DNA of 64,000 nucleotides from Vibrio ziniensis (lineage in GTDB: Bacteria; Pseudomonadota; Gammaproteobacteria; Enterobacterales; Vibrionaceae): NCBI RefSeq assembly GCF_011064285.1, contig NZ_CP049331.1, positions 1,240,001 to 1,304,000 of the forward strand, in the 5' to 3' direction. This document shows, one piece after another, positions 45,217 to 55,666 of this stretch (the stretch's first letter is position 1; the number at the start of each line of letters is the position of its first letter). The position numbers and the translations under genes were made by a program. The notes below the pieces were generated by a model. It did not search any database. It had not been told where the DNA came from and saw nothing but the letters and a program-made list of their open reading frames with translations.

Positions 45217-46749
45217 TTAAACACTTGGCAACATGTTAGCTGGCATTAGATGGTTGTGAACCGCCAGTTTAAGCAGTGTGTTCGCTTGTTCAATGTCTGG
45301 GGCGAAGTAACGGTCTTTATCATAGAACGGTACTTTTTCACGCAGGATTTGCTTCGCTTCTTCAACACGAGCTGAAGATTTGTTCGGAGCACGGAAATCC
45401 AAACCTTGAGCAGATGATAAATATTCCACTGCCAAGATACCGCGTGTGTTTTCGCTCATATCACGTAGACGACGCCCTGCGAAGGTTGCCATCGATACGT
45501 GGTCTTCTTGGTTTGCTGATGTTGGCAAACTGTCTACAGACGCTGGGTGAGCCAGAGTTTTGTTCTCACTTGCTAGTGCTGCTGCAGTAACCTGAGCAAT
45601 CATAAAGCCAGAGTTTACACCGCCGTTGTCGACAAGGAATGGTGGCAGTTTGCTCAGTGCGCTGTCGATAAGCAGAGCCATACGACGCTCAGATAAGCTG
45701 CCAATTTCCGCAATAGCAAGTGCTAGGTTGTCAGCCGCCATAGCTACTGGTTCTGCGTGGAAGTTACCACCAGAGATGATGTCGCCATCTTCAGCAAATA
45801 CTAGTGGGTTATCCGACACTGAGTTTGCCTCAGTTTCCAGAATATCTGCCGCATTACGAATTTGAGTCAAACATGCACCCATAACCTGTGGCTGACAACG
45901 CAATGAGTATGGGTCTTGTACTTTTTCACATGAGGTGTGTGAATGACCGATATCACTGGTTTCGTCCAATAGGTGGCGGTAAGCCGCTGCTGCATCGATT
46001 TGACCTTTGTGACCACGAACTTCATGGATACGGTGGTCAAATGGACGACGGCTGCCTAGCGCTGCTTCAACCGACATCGCACCACATACTGTTGCGGATG
46101 CGAATAGGTCTTCAGCCATAAATAGACCTTCTAGAGCAAATGCTGTAGAAGCTTGCGTACCGTTTAGCAGAGCAAGACCTTCTTTCGGCGCAAGCGTGAT
46201 TGGAGACAAACCTGCAATCTTCAATGCTTCGAGACCAGAGATAATTTCGCCGTTGTGGCGCGCTTGACCTTCACCTAGAAGAACCGTGCTCATATGAGCA
46301 AGCGGCGCTAGGTCACCTGATGCACCTACTGAACCTTTTTGAGGAACACATGGGTAAACTTGGTGGTTAACCAGTGACATTAGTGCTTCCAGAACTTCTA
46401 AACGAATGCCAGAGAAGCCGCGTGCTAAACTATTGATTTTTAGAACCATCATCAGACGTACCGTTTCGTCTGACATGAATTTACCGATACCTGCCGCATG
46501 AGAAAGCACGATACTTCTTTGCAGTGTTTCTAGATCTTCAGGGGCAATCTTGGTGTTGGCTAATAAGCCAAAACCTGTGTTGATACCGTAAACTGTACGA
46601 CCTTCCGCAATCACTTGCTCAACTACTTTTGTGCTGCGCTCGATGCCTGGGATTGCTTCTGGATCTAGGGACAGAAGCACAGGTGAACGGCTAACTTGAC
46701 GCAGTTGGTTTAGCGTTAGTGTGCCCGGTTTAATGACTAAATTTAACAT
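45217..46749 (-). CDS. hutH: Histidine ammonia-lyase
   Basis: HutH deaminates L-histidine to urocanate. The 510-residue protein carries the MIO prosthetic-group triad Ala143-Ser144-Gly145 in [12 protein letters not shown], plus YGINTGFG and [14 protein letters not shown]. Final gene of hutC-I-U-H on the minus strand, 11 bp after hutU, followed by the operon terminator. Confidence 0.97.
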   Translation of the reverse strand: MLNLVIKPGTLTLNQLRQVSRSPVLLSLDPEAIPGIERSTKVVEQVIAEGRTVYGINTGFGLLANTKIAPEDLETLQRSIVLSHAAGIGKFMSDETVRLMMVLKINSLARGFSGIRLEVLEALMSLVNHQVYPCVPQKGSVGASGDLAPLAHMSTVLLGEGQARHNGEIISGLEALKIAGLSPITLAPKEGLALLNGTQASTAFALEGLFMAEDLFASATVCGAMSVEAALGSRRPFDHRIHEVRGHKGQIDAAAAYRHLLDETSDIGHSHTSCEKVQDPYSLRCQPQVMGACLTQIRNAADILETEANSVSDNPLVFAEDGDIISGGNFHAEPVAMAADNLALAIAEIGSLSERRMALLIDSALSKLPPFLVDNGGVNSGFMIAQVTAAALASENKTLAHPASVDSLPTSANQEDHVSMATFAGRRLRDMSENTRGILAVEYLSSAQGLDFRAPNKSSARVEEAKQILREKVPFYDKDRYFAPDIEQANTLLKLAVHNHLMPANMLPSV

Positions 46750-46760
46750 TTATGATGTCC

Positions 46761-48458
46761 TTACTTCAGTTTAGCCAGCTCTTCGTTGAGCATTGGTAGG
46801 TCTAGTTTTTGCTCTTTTGCACAGCGTTTTGCGATTTCGTAACCAGCATCTGCGTGACGCATTACACCCGTTGCTGGGTCGTTATGCAATACGCGAGCGA
46901 TACGCTCAGATGCGTCTTGAGTACCGTCACAGCAAATCACCATACCTGAGTGTTGAGAGAAGCCCATTCCTACACCACCACCGTGGTGTAGAGAAACCCA
47001 AGTTGCGCCACCCGCTGTGTTGAGTAGAGCGTTCAGTAATGGCCAGTCAGAAACAGCATCTGAACCATCCATCATACCTTCAGTTTCACGGTTTGGACTT
47101 GCTACTGAGCCTGAGTCTAAATGGTCACGACCAATTACGATAGGGGCTTTAAGCTCGCCATTTTTAACCATTTCGTTAAATGCTTGGCCTAAACGTTCAC
47201 GATCTTTCAGGCCAACCCAACAGATACGCGCTGGTAGTCCTTGGAAACTGATGCGTTCACGAGCCATATCTAGCCAGTTATGTAGCTGTGGATTATCTGG
47301 GATCAGCTCTTTAACTTTTTGGTCTGTTTTGTAGATATCTTCTGGGTCACCAGACAGTGCTGCCCAACGGAATGGACCAATACCTTCACAGAATAGTGGG
47401 CGGATATAAGCTGGTACGAAACCAGGGAAGTCGAATGCGTTTTCTACGCCTTCTTCCAATGCCATTTGACGGATGTTGTTGCCGTAGTCCAGAGTCGCAG
47501 CGCCGCGAGCTTGTAGCTCAAGCATTGCACGTACTTGAACAGCCATTGATTCTTTTGCTGCTTTTACTACTTTTGCTTCGTCGCTGTTACGCATTTCAGC
47601 AGCGAATTCCATGCTCCAACCTTGTGGTAGGTAGCCGTTTAGTGGATCGTGAGCAGAAGTTTGGTCTGTTACTACGTCTGGAGTGATGTTGCGATCAACA
47701 AGCTCTTGGAAAATATCCGCAGCGTTACCTAGTAGACCTACAGATACTGGCTCATCAGATTCGTTGATGATAGCGAGAGCTTCATCTAGGCTTGTTGCTT
47801 TCTTATCAACATAACGAGTGCGTAGACGGTAATCGATACGTGATTCGTCACATTCAACAGCGATCATAGAGAAACCCGCCATTGTTGCAGCTAGAGGCTG
47901 AGCGCCACCCATGCCACCAAGACCGCCAGTCAGAACCCAACGACCTTTTGCTTCACCGTTGAAGTGCTTCTTAGCTACAGCAATGAAAGTCTCGTAAGTA
48001 CCTTGAACGATGCCTTGTGAACCGATGTAGATCCAAGAACCCGCAGTCATTTGTCCGTACATCATCAAGCCTTCTTTATCTAGCTTGTTGAAGTGCTCCC
48101 AGTTTGCCCAGTGAGGGACAAGGTTAGAGTTTGCAATCAATACGCGTGGTGCATTCTTGTGTGTTGTGAACACACCCACAGGCTTACCAGATTGAACAAC
48201 CAGAGTTTGGTCTTCTTCTAGACGCTCTAGAACTTCGACGATTTTGTCGTAACATTCCCAGTTGCGCGCAGCGCGACCGATACCACCATAAACCACAAGT
48301 GCATGTGGGTGTTCAGCAACATCTGGGTCTAAGTTGTTCATCAACATACGAAGCGGTGCTTCTGTTAACCAAGATTTTGCACGAAGCGTGGTTCCGTGTG
48401 GTGCACGAATAGTGCGGCTAGTATCAAGACGTGAACCTTGGTTTTGGTGCTGCGTCAT
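46761..48458 (-). CDS. hutU: Urocanate hydratase
   Basis: HutU hydrates urocanate to imidazolonepropionate using tightly bound NAD. The 565-residue protein has [25 protein letters not shown] and [25 protein letters not shown] precedes the ATG. Separated from hutI by 178 bp. Confidence 0.97.
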   Translation of the reverse strand: MTQHQNQGSRLDTSRTIRAPHGTTLRAKSWLTEAPLRMLMNNLDPDVAEHPHALVVYGGIGRAARNWECYDKIVEVLERLEEDQTLVVQSGKPVGVFTTHKNAPRVLIANSNLVPHWANWEHFNKLDKEGLMMYGQMTAGSWIYIGSQGIVQGTYETFIAVAKKHFNGEAKGRWVLTGGLGGMGGAQPLAATMAGFSMIAVECDESRIDYRLRTRYVDKKATSLDEALAIINESDEPVSVGLLGNAADIFQELVDRNITPDVVTDQTSAHDPLNGYLPQGWSMEFAAEMRNSDEAKVVKAAKESMAVQVRAMLELQARGAATLDYGNNIRQMALEEGVENAFDFPGFVPAYIRPLFCEGIGPFRWAALSGDPEDIYKTDQKVKELIPDNPQLHNWLDMARERISFQGLPARICWVGLKDRERLGQAFNEMVKNGELKAPIVIGRDHLDSGSVASPNRETEGMMDGSDAVSDWPLLNALLNTAGGATWVSLHHGGGVGMGFSQHSGMVICCDGTQDASERIARVLHNDPATGVMRHADAGYEIAKRCAKEQKLDLPMLNEELAKLK

Positions 48459-48636
48459 GTGAGACTCCTTTTCATCATTAATTGGTTTGGCCTATGTAGT
48501 GCCAAACATCATTTGGTTTAAGCTCGGTTTCCGTGGAGCTTGAGTAAATCGTTTCTCTATATAAATAGAGAGTGACTGCTTAGTGGTGAGTAGACAGCTG
48601 TCAGGGTTTAGCCACTAAGCGCAAATTTGTTTAGGC
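48459..48636 (-). other. hutI-hutU spacer with several hairpins, where hutG would be expected
   Basis: The 178 bp hold at least three inverted repeats: GCTTAGTGG/CCACTAAGC, AAGCTC/GAGCTT and TTTGGC/GCCAAA, plus a CTCTATTTATATAGAG palindrome. There is no coding sequence and no trace of hutG was found. In many vibrios hutG sits between hutU and hutI. The repeats could be RNA-processing or attenuation structures, or the scar of a deletion. Confidence 0.7.
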
Positions 48637-49842
48637 TTAGTCGTTGCAAATAGCGCCATCGACAATACGAGCGTACAAACGAGGCACACCCACTTGGTAG
48701 CTGAGATCTGCTGGATGGTCGATGTTCCAAATAGCGATATCAGCATCAAACCCGGTAGTGATTTGACCGCGGGATTCACCGTAGCCTAGTGCTTTAGCTG
48801 CATGGCAAGTCACGCCGCGTAAACTTTCTTCAGGCGTTAATCCAAACAGAGTACAGCCCATGTTCATCATCAGCGTTAAGTCTGCAAATGGCGAAGTCCC
48901 AGGGTTAATATCGGTAGCCAATGCCATTGGGATTCTGTGTTGACGAAGTAAATCAACGGGTGGTTTTTGCGTTTCACGTAGGAAATAGAACGCGCCAGGA
49001 AGAAGCATTGCAACCGTCCCCGACTGTGCCAGTGCCTTAACACCTTGCTCATCAAGATATTCAATATGATCTGCGGACAAACCATTGTAGCGGGCAGTCA
49101 ACTCTGTGCCGCCGAGGTTAGAAAGCTGCTCGGTGTGACCTTTCACTTTTAAGCCATGCTCAATAGCGCAGCGGAATACTTTTTCAGTCTGCTCTAGATT
49201 AAAACCAATGGATTCACAGAACACATCCACACTGGTTGCGAGTTCTTGCTCTGCCACTAGAGGAATGATCTCTTGGCAGATGTGCTCGATGTAATCGTCT
49301 GGGCGATCTTTATACTCAGGTGGTAGTGCGTGAGCGGCTAATAACGTTGTTGTGATTTTTACTCGGCGATGCTGTTCGAGCTCTTTAGCGGCTTTGAGCA
49401 TCTTGATTTCATCTTCTAGCGTCAGGCCATAACCAGACTTCACTTCAATGGATGTCACGCCACTTTGTAGCAGTCCATCTAGTCGAGGTAGCGCTGTCTC
49501 AACCAACTGGTCGATTGACGCTTTACGTGTTGCGTTAACAGTAGAAAGAATACCGCCGCCTTGTGCTGCGATAGTTTGGTAAGGCACACCTTGCAGACGC
49601 ATTTCGAATTCATTGGCGCGGTTGCCTTCAAACACTAGGTGAGTGTGCGCATCAATTAGGCCAGGTGTGACTAATTTACCTGTACAATCCACAACAAAGC
49701 TGTCGCTGGTGTCGACGGTTTGATCAGTAATTGCATCAATGCGTCCATCCTTAATGACGATCGTTTTTGGCTGGCTTGGCTGATAGCCTTCGTTTCCAGC
49801 TTCCATGCTAACAATGCGAGCGTTAGTTAAAACGAGTTCCAT
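48637..49842 (-). CDS. hutI: Imidazolonepropionase
   Basis: HutI opens imidazolonepropionate to formiminoglutamate. The 401-residue amidohydrolase has the zinc/iron ligands in IDAHTHLVFEG, then SGYGLTLEDE, VKGHTEQLSN and LATDINPGTS. First structural gene after hutC, with a HutC-type operator about 75 bp upstream. Confidence 0.96.
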   Translation of the reverse strand: MELVLTNARIVSMEAGNEGYQPSQPKTIVIKDGRIDAITDQTVDTSDSFVVDCTGKLVTPGLIDAHTHLVFEGNRANEFEMRLQGVPYQTIAAQGGGILSTVNATRKASIDQLVETALPRLDGLLQSGVTSIEVKSGYGLTLEDEIKMLKAAKELEQHRRVKITTTLLAAHALPPEYKDRPDDYIEHICQEIIPLVAEQELATSVDVFCESIGFNLEQTEKVFRCAIEHGLKVKGHTEQLSNLGGTELTARYNGLSADHIEYLDEQGVKALAQSGTVAMLLPGAFYFLRETQKPPVDLLRQHRIPMALATDINPGTSPFADLTLMMNMGCTLFGLTPEESLRGVTCHAAKALGYGESRGQITTGFDADIAIWNIDHPADLSYQVGVPRLYARIVDGAICND

Positions 49843-49915
49843 AACATTCCTACTTCTTTAGACGATCGTTATCGAGATAGTCGTAACGTGTTGCAATTTT
49901 ATTTGTATGCTTAAA

Positions 49916-49925
49916 TGTATATACA
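49916..49925. promoter_or_regulatory. Putative HutC operator upstream of hutI
   Basis: TGTATATACA is a perfect TGTA-N2-TACA palindrome, the form of many GntR/HutC-type operators. Related sites lie before hutC: TGAATATACA (50797-50806) and the half-site TGTATACTCA (50912-50921). Urocanate would release the repressor. Confidence 0.65.
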
Positions 49926-50060
49926 ATTAATAATGCAATTAAACGTTTTTATCAAGCGGAATGTTGTGAAAATGTGAGAATTATATTTCTCGCTTTGCAT
50001 GTCATAGCTAATCTATGGACATGCTTTTGAGGTTAACTTTTTAGTCTTAGCGTTTTGACA

Positions 50061-50777
50061 TCAGTTGGGTAGCGTGACTTTTGACGTCAGTTTGTATTTC
50101 GACCCCGGATGATAGAGTAGAGCAGAACTTACCAGCTTATCCTCGCTCCATGTACGACGATTAAGCAGTAAACATGGTTCATTGCTCGTCAGTTCTAATG
50201 CGGTTTTGATGTGACTGTCAGGGACAATCGCCTCAACCGTATGTTCGATAGCACTGAGCGGGCAGTTTGCTGACAAGTACTGGTTAGGGGTTATCGTCGA
50301 GAAGTCTTGCTCAAGATAATTAGGCGCATAGCGACTGTTTACCCAACGAATTTCCAGCTGGAGTGGGGTGTCATTGGCGTAATGTAATATCTCACTGTAA
50401 AACACATTGCTGCCTACCATAATACCGAGCTTAATCGCCACAGTATCGTCGGCAACAATCGCACGCTGCTGCAATACCTTACTGTGGTATTGCTTTCCAC
50501 GGCTCAATACTTCGTCGGCTATGTTACGAATATCAAGCAGCGGAGACTCTGCTTTTTCTTCGGGTACACAGACGAAAGTGCCTAATCGTGGTCGACGTTG
50601 CAACTTGCCTTCTGACACCAAATCTCGGATCGCTTTATTCACCGTCATACGGCTGACATTAAATTGCTCAGTCAATTCCAGTTCGGTGCTGATACGATGA
50701 CCCACAGGCCAATGACCCGAATCGATTTTGTCGAGAATATAGTGTTTGATCTGTGTATAAAGTGGTGATGAAGACAT
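50061..50777 (-). CDS. hutC: Histidine utilisation repressor
   Basis: HutC is a GntR/HutC-family regulator of 238 residues from the ATG at 50777 (MSSSPLYTQIKHYILDKID). It has an N-terminal winged helix (EQFNVSRMTVNKAIRDLVSEG, residues about 35-55) and a C-terminal UTRA effector domain that binds urocanate. The TTG at 50807 gives a longer frame that is not favoured. Operator-like palindromes lie in its own upstream region and before hutI. Confidence 0.9.
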   Translation of the reverse strand: MSSSPLYTQIKHYILDKIDSGHWPVGHRISTELELTEQFNVSRMTVNKAIRDLVSEGKLQRRPRLGTFVCVPEEKAESPLLDIRNIADEVLSRGKQYHSKVLQQRAIVADDTVAIKLGIMVGSNVFYSEILHYANDTPLQLEIRWVNSRYAPNYLEQDFSTITPNQYLSANCPLSAIEHTVEAIVPDSHIKTALELTSNEPCLLLNRRTWSEDKLVSSALLYHPGSKYKLTSKVTLPN

Positions 50778-51017
50778 GCTGCGCTCAAAGTTTAATTGAA
50801 TATACAAATACTTTACGACTTAGAAGAAAAATGCAATCGCATAATTTCTCTTTATGCAATTGAAGTAAATAAATTTTTATTTATGTGATAAGGCACAAAG
50901 TATCATCTAATTGTATACTCATTCAAATCTTTGTTTTTGTGTCTGTTCTGTGCAAGTCATAGGTATCTAACAGGCAAAACTCTTTTTTATTTTAGAAAGT
51001 TACTTTAGAGATAAGTT

Positions 51018-51335
51018 ATGCAATTTCCGACAACGATGACCTTCTTTGCCCGATTTGAAGCCGATATTCTATCTGGCAAAAAAGTGATTACTATTCGTGA
51101 TGAAAGCGAGAAAGACTATCAGGTAGGTTCTGTGGTTGATGTTAGCACTTTGGAAGAAGGGCGTTGGTTCTGCCGTTTAAAGATAAAATCGGTTCAACCT
51201 GTGTTGTTTTCTGAACTTAACGAGTTTCATGCCGAGCAGGAAAACATGACCTTATCGCAATTAAAACAAGTGATTAATGACATTTATCCCGGTATCGAAT
51301 CGCTGTACGTGATCCAATATGAACTAGCAGACTAA
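51018..51335 (+). CDS. yqfB: N4-acetylcytidine amidohydrolase (ASCH domain)
   Basis: A 105-residue ASCH-domain protein very similar to E. coli YqfB. The catalytic Lys22, Thr25 and Glu75 (equivalents of K21, T24 and E74) are in SGKKVITIRDES and HAEQENMT. It hydrolyses N4-acetylcytidine to cytidine and acetate, by family knowledge. Single gene with a terminator downstream. Confidence 0.9.
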   Translation: MQFPTTMTFFARFEADILSGKKVITIRDESEKDYQVGSVVDVSTLEEGRWFCRLKIKSVQPVLFSELNEFHAEQENMTLSQLKQVINDIYPGIESLYVIQYELAD

Positions 51336-51378
51336 GTATTCTTTTTTCGACAATTGCTTGTTGTTTATCAGAAATAAA

Positions 51379-51404
51379 AAACGCCAACCCTAGGGCTGGC
51401 GTTT
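51379..51404. terminator. Bidirectional terminator between yqfB and yciU
   Basis: AAACGCCA and TGGCGTTT close a symmetric stem whose centre ACCCTAGGGC is itself nearly palindromic; A/T runs on both sides. Confidence 0.9.
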
Positions 51405-51423
51405 GTTGATATGAAGAATGCGA

Positions 51424-51744
51424 CTAATCGCGTTTCCACATCATATGACAAGCTTTATGGTCTGGATCGAGACTGATGAGCATTCGAGCGAACACGTCAT
51501 CCAGTTCATCATTGTCTTCATTGACGAGACCAATGCGGACTTCAGCGTAAGTTTCTTTATCAAATTCAAAACCTACTTGTTCTAGCCAGTCGTCGCCAAT
51601 TTCTACGACTTCTGCAGCACCGCGGTCATCGAATTGTGCAGTAAACAAAATCACATCAACAGGTTCCAGATTGTCTGGAGCCATCTCAAGGAAAATGTCG
51701 TATGCCGCTTCGATTGCGTCGTCTAATGAGATCAATTCAGACAT
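51424..51744 (-). CDS. yciU: dsDNA-mimic protein of the YciU/HI1450 family (DUF440)
   Basis: A 106-residue very acidic protein: DNLEPVDVILFTAQFDDRGAAEV and NDELDDVFARMLISLDPDHKACHMMWK match HI1450/YciU. HI1450 has a surface charge pattern that mimics DNA and binds HU. It follows efpL by 1 bp in the same direction, so the two are co-transcribed. Confidence 0.92.
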   Translation of the reverse strand: MSELISLDDAIEAAYDIFLEMAPDNLEPVDVILFTAQFDDRGAAEVVEIGDDWLEQVGFEFDKETYAEVRIGLVNEDNDELDDVFARMLISLDPDHKACHMMWKRD

Positions 51745-51745
51745 A

Positions 51746-52312
51746 TTACGCTCGGCTCATGAACTTACGTTCAGTCGTGTTGATAACAACGCGCTCGCCG
51801 TTAGCGATGTATTCTGGAACTTGGATCGTTAAACCAGTAGCAAAACGTGCTGGCTTAGAACGAGCTGAAGCTGATGCCCCTTTGATTGAAGGGTCAGTTT
51901 CTTCGATAACCATTTCAACAGAAGAAGGCAGTTCGATAGCTACAGGTTTGCCATCTACAAGCACAACTTGCATACCCTGAATTTCTTCAGTGATGAACAA
52001 GCACTCTTCTTCGATGTCTGCTTTCTTGAAGTTAAATTGAGAGTAATCTGCATTATCCATGAAGATATACTCATCGCCATCAACGTAAGAGAATGAAATG
52101 TTACGTTTGTTCATGTCAACGGTATCTAGGAAGTCGTCTGACTTGTAACGCTCATCAACACGTGCGCCAGTGTTTAGATCTGTACAACGTAGTTTGTAGA
52201 TCTTAGAACCACCACGACCACCTGGTGTTGTTACTTCGATATCTTTGATTAGTAGTGTTTTGCCGTTTGATACGATCGCAAAACCTTTTTTAAGTTCACT
52301 TGCCTTTGGCAT
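51746..52312 (-). CDS. efpL: Elongation factor P-like protein EfpL (YeiP)
   Basis: A 188-residue three-domain EF-P paralogue. The tip loop reads VTTPGGRGGSKIYK, with Arg33 where EF-P carries its modified lysine, as in EfpL, which needs no modification. The C-terminal OB part (PEYIANGERVVINTTERKFMSRA) is intact. EfpL relieves ribosome stalling on proline and other diprolyl-like motifs. Good AAGGATAAG ribosome site. Confidence 0.95.
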   Translation of the reverse strand: MPKASELKKGFAIVSNGKTLLIKDIEVTTPGGRGGSKIYKLRCTDLNTGARVDERYKSDDFLDTVDMNKRNISFSYVDGDEYIFMDNADYSQFNFKKADIEEECLFITEEIQGMQVVLVDGKPVAIELPSSVEMVIEETDPSIKGASASARSKPARFATGLTIQVPEYIANGERVVINTTERKFMSRA

Positions 52313-52512
52313 GGAGTCTTATCCTTCGTTTTTCGTTTCGGCGCATTATACATATAGCCATACCCGAAAAGGAATATCTGACTGCAACTTGAGATAAGAA
52401 TAATGCATTAAATTTGAGTTTCAAGGTTCACAAGCAGTCTAAGCTATTGATTCACGCTTCTGCTTAAGGGAACATAAATGGTCACTTTACTCTTTGGAGC
52501 TAACATTCGTTC

Positions 52513-53280
52513 ATGACGCTTTTGGTTATTGACCCTAAACAGCCTTTTCAACCCGAATTCCAGCCAGCCGTTGATGACTTGGTGCGTTTTCTACGTGCCG
52601 GAGTGGGGGATGCACTGCACAGTATTTATCTCTACGGTAGTGTGGCTAGGAAGACAGCGGTGGCTGGTCAATCGAATATGGACGTTATTATTGTGACGAA
52701 ACGTCCTTTTGAGGAGCGAAAAGTAACGTTACTCAATACGATTCGTTGGCGTTTCCAGAAGAGTTTTCCTTTTATTACCGATGTAAGCATTAAAACAGCT
52801 CTTGTCGACGAGATTGCCACCTTAGACAGTATTTTTACTTGGGGCTTTATGCTTAGGCATTGTTGTGTCTGTGTTTATGGCAATAACTTGGCGGAGTGTT
52901 TTGGTGATTTTGAGCCGAGCTGGGAAATTGCCAAGCATTGGAACATGGATATCTCAGACTGGATTCCAATATTGCGCGCTCGTATTGTCAAAGCGAATAC
53001 ACCACAAGAACAGCTTAAAGCGCAAAAGCAGATGGCTAAAAAGCTTCTACGAGCAAGTTACTCCCTCATTATGTATAGAGATAAACAGTGGTTTGATGAT
53101 CCTGTGGATTGCGGACGTAACTTCCTCCGTTACCATCCTGAAATGCAACTTGAAGTTGATCGTTTAGGGTTACTGCTGAAAGATAAAGTTATTCCGAAAC
53201 GTTCGGTTATTGGTTTACTCGATAGCTTCGGAGCTTGGTTAGTTCAGCAATACCAAAAAACCGAATTCCGCATTGGCTGA
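52513..53280 (+). CDS. Nucleotidyltransferase-fold protein with a substituted catalytic residue
   Basis: This 255-residue protein has the pol-beta-type motif YLYGSVARKTAVAGQSNMDVIIV. In active enzymes the pattern is GS...(S)D-x-D; here the first Asp is Asn (NMD), so metal binding and catalysis are doubtful. The C-terminal about 120 residues are helical and contain AKKLLRASYSLIMYRDKQWFDDP, resembling aminoglycoside/streptomycin adenylyltransferase C-terminal parts only loosely. Substrate unknown. Single gene between efpL and polB. Confidence 0.8.
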   Translation: MTLLVIDPKQPFQPEFQPAVDDLVRFLRAGVGDALHSIYLYGSVARKTAVAGQSNMDVIIVTKRPFEERKVTLLNTIRWRFQKSFPFITDVSIKTALVDEIATLDSIFTWGFMLRHCCVCVYGNNLAECFGDFEPSWEIAKHWNMDISDWIPILRARIVKANTPQEQLKAQKQMAKKLLRASYSLIMYRDKQWFDDPVDCGRNFLRYHPEMQLEVDRLGLLLKDKVIPKRSVIGLLDSFGAWLVQQYQKTEFRIG

Positions 53281-53302
53281 TGGCTCAAACAGTGTCAGAT
53301 AA

Positions 53303-55666
53303 TTAAAACAACCCAAGCTGTGGCAGACTGATTGACTCAAACTGTAAGCCGACAAAAGGCAATATAGCATCGGCGACAGGCTTTAGCTGTTTATCAATAT
53401 AATGCTGATAATCAATCCGGCTTTTCAGATACTCTTTTGGCTCTGGGCCATTTAGAGTCATAAGATATTCAATACGCCCACGATTTTGATACTGCAATGG
53501 TCTACCTAGCTGCATATTGATTTCATCAGCCATACGCGCAGCCCTAACTTGCGGCGGTACGTTTTTCTGATACTCATGCAGTTTTCGGCGTAAACGTTTC
53601 TGATAGATTAATTCGTCATCAAACTTGCCTGACAAGGTATCCTCAACAAACTGGCGAACGTAATTGTCAGGGCTTTCACCGTGGAAAACCATTGAATATA
53701 AAGTATGTTGAAAACGCTGAGCTAATGGCGTCCAATCGGTTCTTGCACTTTCAAGCCCTTTAAACACCATTTTTTCTTGTTTCCCTACACCAATAAGTCC
53801 TGCATAACGTTTCTTTGAACCAGTTTCAGATCCTCGAATGGTTGGCATTAAAAACTTACGATAGTGGGTTTCGTATTCGATTTCCAAATTCGATGTTAGC
53901 GCGTACGTCTGTTCTAAATGTTTTGCCCACCATTGGTTGATATTAGCAACCAACTTTTTGCCTATATCATCCGCTTCAGATTGATTGTGCTCGTGCCCAA
54001 GCGATACGAAGGTAGAATCGGTATCTCCATAAATCACTTGGTATCCTTGTTCTTCGACCAAAACCTTAGTCTGCTTCATGATTTCATGACCACGCATAGT
54101 GATACTTGATGCAAGGCGCGTATCGAAGAATCGGCAACCAGAGGACCCCAACACGCCATAGAAGGAGTTCATGATGATCTTAATGGCCTGTGAGAAAGCT
54201 TTGTCGTTGTTCTTCTTCGCAATGTCTCTGGCAGCCCAGAGTTTTTCAATCATCTGTGGCAAAAAATGTCTGCTACGGTGGAACTGCCCTCCGCGAAAGC
54301 CTGGTACGGCTTGATTCTCACGATTACCAATTTCTAGCTTTAAGCCCTCAATTAAGCCCAAAGGATCGATTAGGAATGAGCGAATAATCGATGGATACAG
54401 GCTTTTAAAATCGAGCACCAATACCGAGTCATACAATCCGGGAATGGAGTCCATGACGTATCCCCCCGGGCTTGCCAGCCAGTTTTCTGAATGTAGGTTA
54501 GGAGCAACATAGCCTGCGCGGTGCAGTTGCGGTAAATATAAATTGGTAAACGCCGCAACCGAACCTCCAACGCGGTCAAGTTCAACTCCGGTCAGCTTAG
54601 AACGCTCAATAGCGAAATCGAGCAGGTGTGTATGTTGGAATATTTTATTTACCAGCACGCAGTCTTGTAAGTTGTATTTGGCAAGCGATGGTTTATCGTG
54701 GCGATACATATGGTTAATTTCATCCATACGATCGTGCACATTGTGGATGTCTTTACCTTCACCGAGTAATTCTTGTGATACTGATTCTAGCGACCATGAC
54801 CGGAATTGATAGGTAGCAGTTTTTAGTGTATCGATACCATCTAAAACAACACGCCCGGGTATGGTGATGAATCCTTGCTGGGTTTGACTCGCACTACGGA
54901 AAAAGCTTGGTTGGTTGCCTCTGCCGAGCATTAGCTTAGTTTTGTGCCACTCCGCGCGTTTGTGTAATAATCGAAAGTCAAAATCGATAACGCTCCAACC
55001 AACAATTACGTCTGGGTCGTACTGTTCAAACCAAGCACACAATGCTTGAAGTAATTCATATTCGCTGGAAACCCACTGAATGTTAGTATCTGCTTCTTCA
55101 GGTTCTCCAATCATGATGACGCGGCTATCCATCGGGCTATCGAGTCCGATCGAATATAAAATGCCTTTCTCCGAGCATTCCAAGTCTAACGAAACGACTT
55201 TTAACTTAGGTGTGTAATCACCAGTTTTGCACTTCGCATTGAGGACTTTCTGATAGCGTGAATAATGAGTGAAATCGCCAGTAAAGGTCATACTGCCTTG
55301 GATAAAACGCTCCATAAGAAAGCGGTCAGCCAATTTGATATCAGATTCCAAAATGAGAATGTCTGCTTGTTCAAAGAGCGTTTTTAGGGCGTTAGCTTGT
55401 TGTATTGTGTCGCAATAACAAGCTGCTAGCGGTTGCTGCTCAAAAGACATTATATCTAGATTGCGAATACTGGCTGTGAGCTTATTTGTTGCAAGAAGTT
55501 CATTCGCTTGAACGACAGTGGCTTGCTTAATAAAAAATATCGGCTTTTCATCTTTGATAATTAATTGCGTAGGACCTGCGTCAGTAGAAAGCCAAAGCTC
55601 TATGTAGGTTTGACCTTGAACGTCTCTTGATTGTCTTGTGAGTAGAAAGCCTTGCTGAATAGTCAA
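53303..55666 (-). CDS. polB: DNA polymerase II
   Basis: A 787-residue family B polymerase used in repair and lesion restart. The proofreading domain has SLDLECSEKG (Asp-x-Glu), and polymerase motifs A (DFKSLYPSIIRSF), B (IIMNSFYGVLGSSGCRF) and C (IYGDTDSTF) are intact. It aligns with E. coli PolB through to the terminal QLGLF. The start is TTG (TIQQGFLLTR aligns with E. coli AQAGFILTR). No LexA box was found upstream, though E. coli polB is SOS-controlled. Confidence 0.95.
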   Translation of the reverse strand: MTIQQGFLLTRQSRDVQGQTYIELWLSTDAGPTQLIIKDEKPIFFIKQATVVQANELLATNKLTASIRNLDIMSFEQQPLAACYCDTIQQANALKTLFEQADILILESDIKLADRFLMERFIQGSMTFTGDFTHYSRYQKVLNAKCKTGDYTPKLKVVSLDLECSEKGILYSIGLDSPMDSRVIMIGEPEEADTNIQWVSSEYELLQALCAWFEQYDPDVIVGWSVIDFDFRLLHKRAEWHKTKLMLGRGNQPSFFRSASQTQQGFITIPGRVVLDGIDTLKTATYQFRSWSLESVSQELLGEGKDIHNVHDRMDEINHMYRHDKPSLAKYNLQDCVLVNKIFQHTHLLDFAIERSKLTGVELDRVGGSVAAFTNLYLPQLHRAGYVAPNLHSENWLASPGGYVMDSIPGLYDSVLVLDFKSLYPSIIRSFLIDPLGLIEGLKLEIGNRENQAVPGFRGGQFHRSRHFLPQMIEKLWAARDIAKKNNDKAFSQAIKIIMNSFYGVLGSSGCRFFDTRLASSITMRGHEIMKQTKVLVEEQGYQVIYGDTDSTFVSLGHEHNQSEADDIGKKLVANINQWWAKHLEQTYALTSNLEIEYETHYRKFLMPTIRGSETGSKKRYAGLIGVGKQEKMVFKGLESARTDWTPLAQRFQHTLYSMVFHGESPDNYVRQFVEDTLSGKFDDELIYQKRLRRKLHEYQKNVPPQVRAARMADEINMQLGRPLQYQNRGRIEYLMTLNGPEPKEYLKSRIDYQHYIDKQLKPVADAILPFVGLQFESISLPQLGLF

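Noticed and set aside
49916..49925. Same TGTATATACA near 32429-32438 as a second HutC site upstream of sulA
   Set aside because: A 10-base AT-rich palindrome can occur by chance, and there it is better read as a degenerate LexA half-site.
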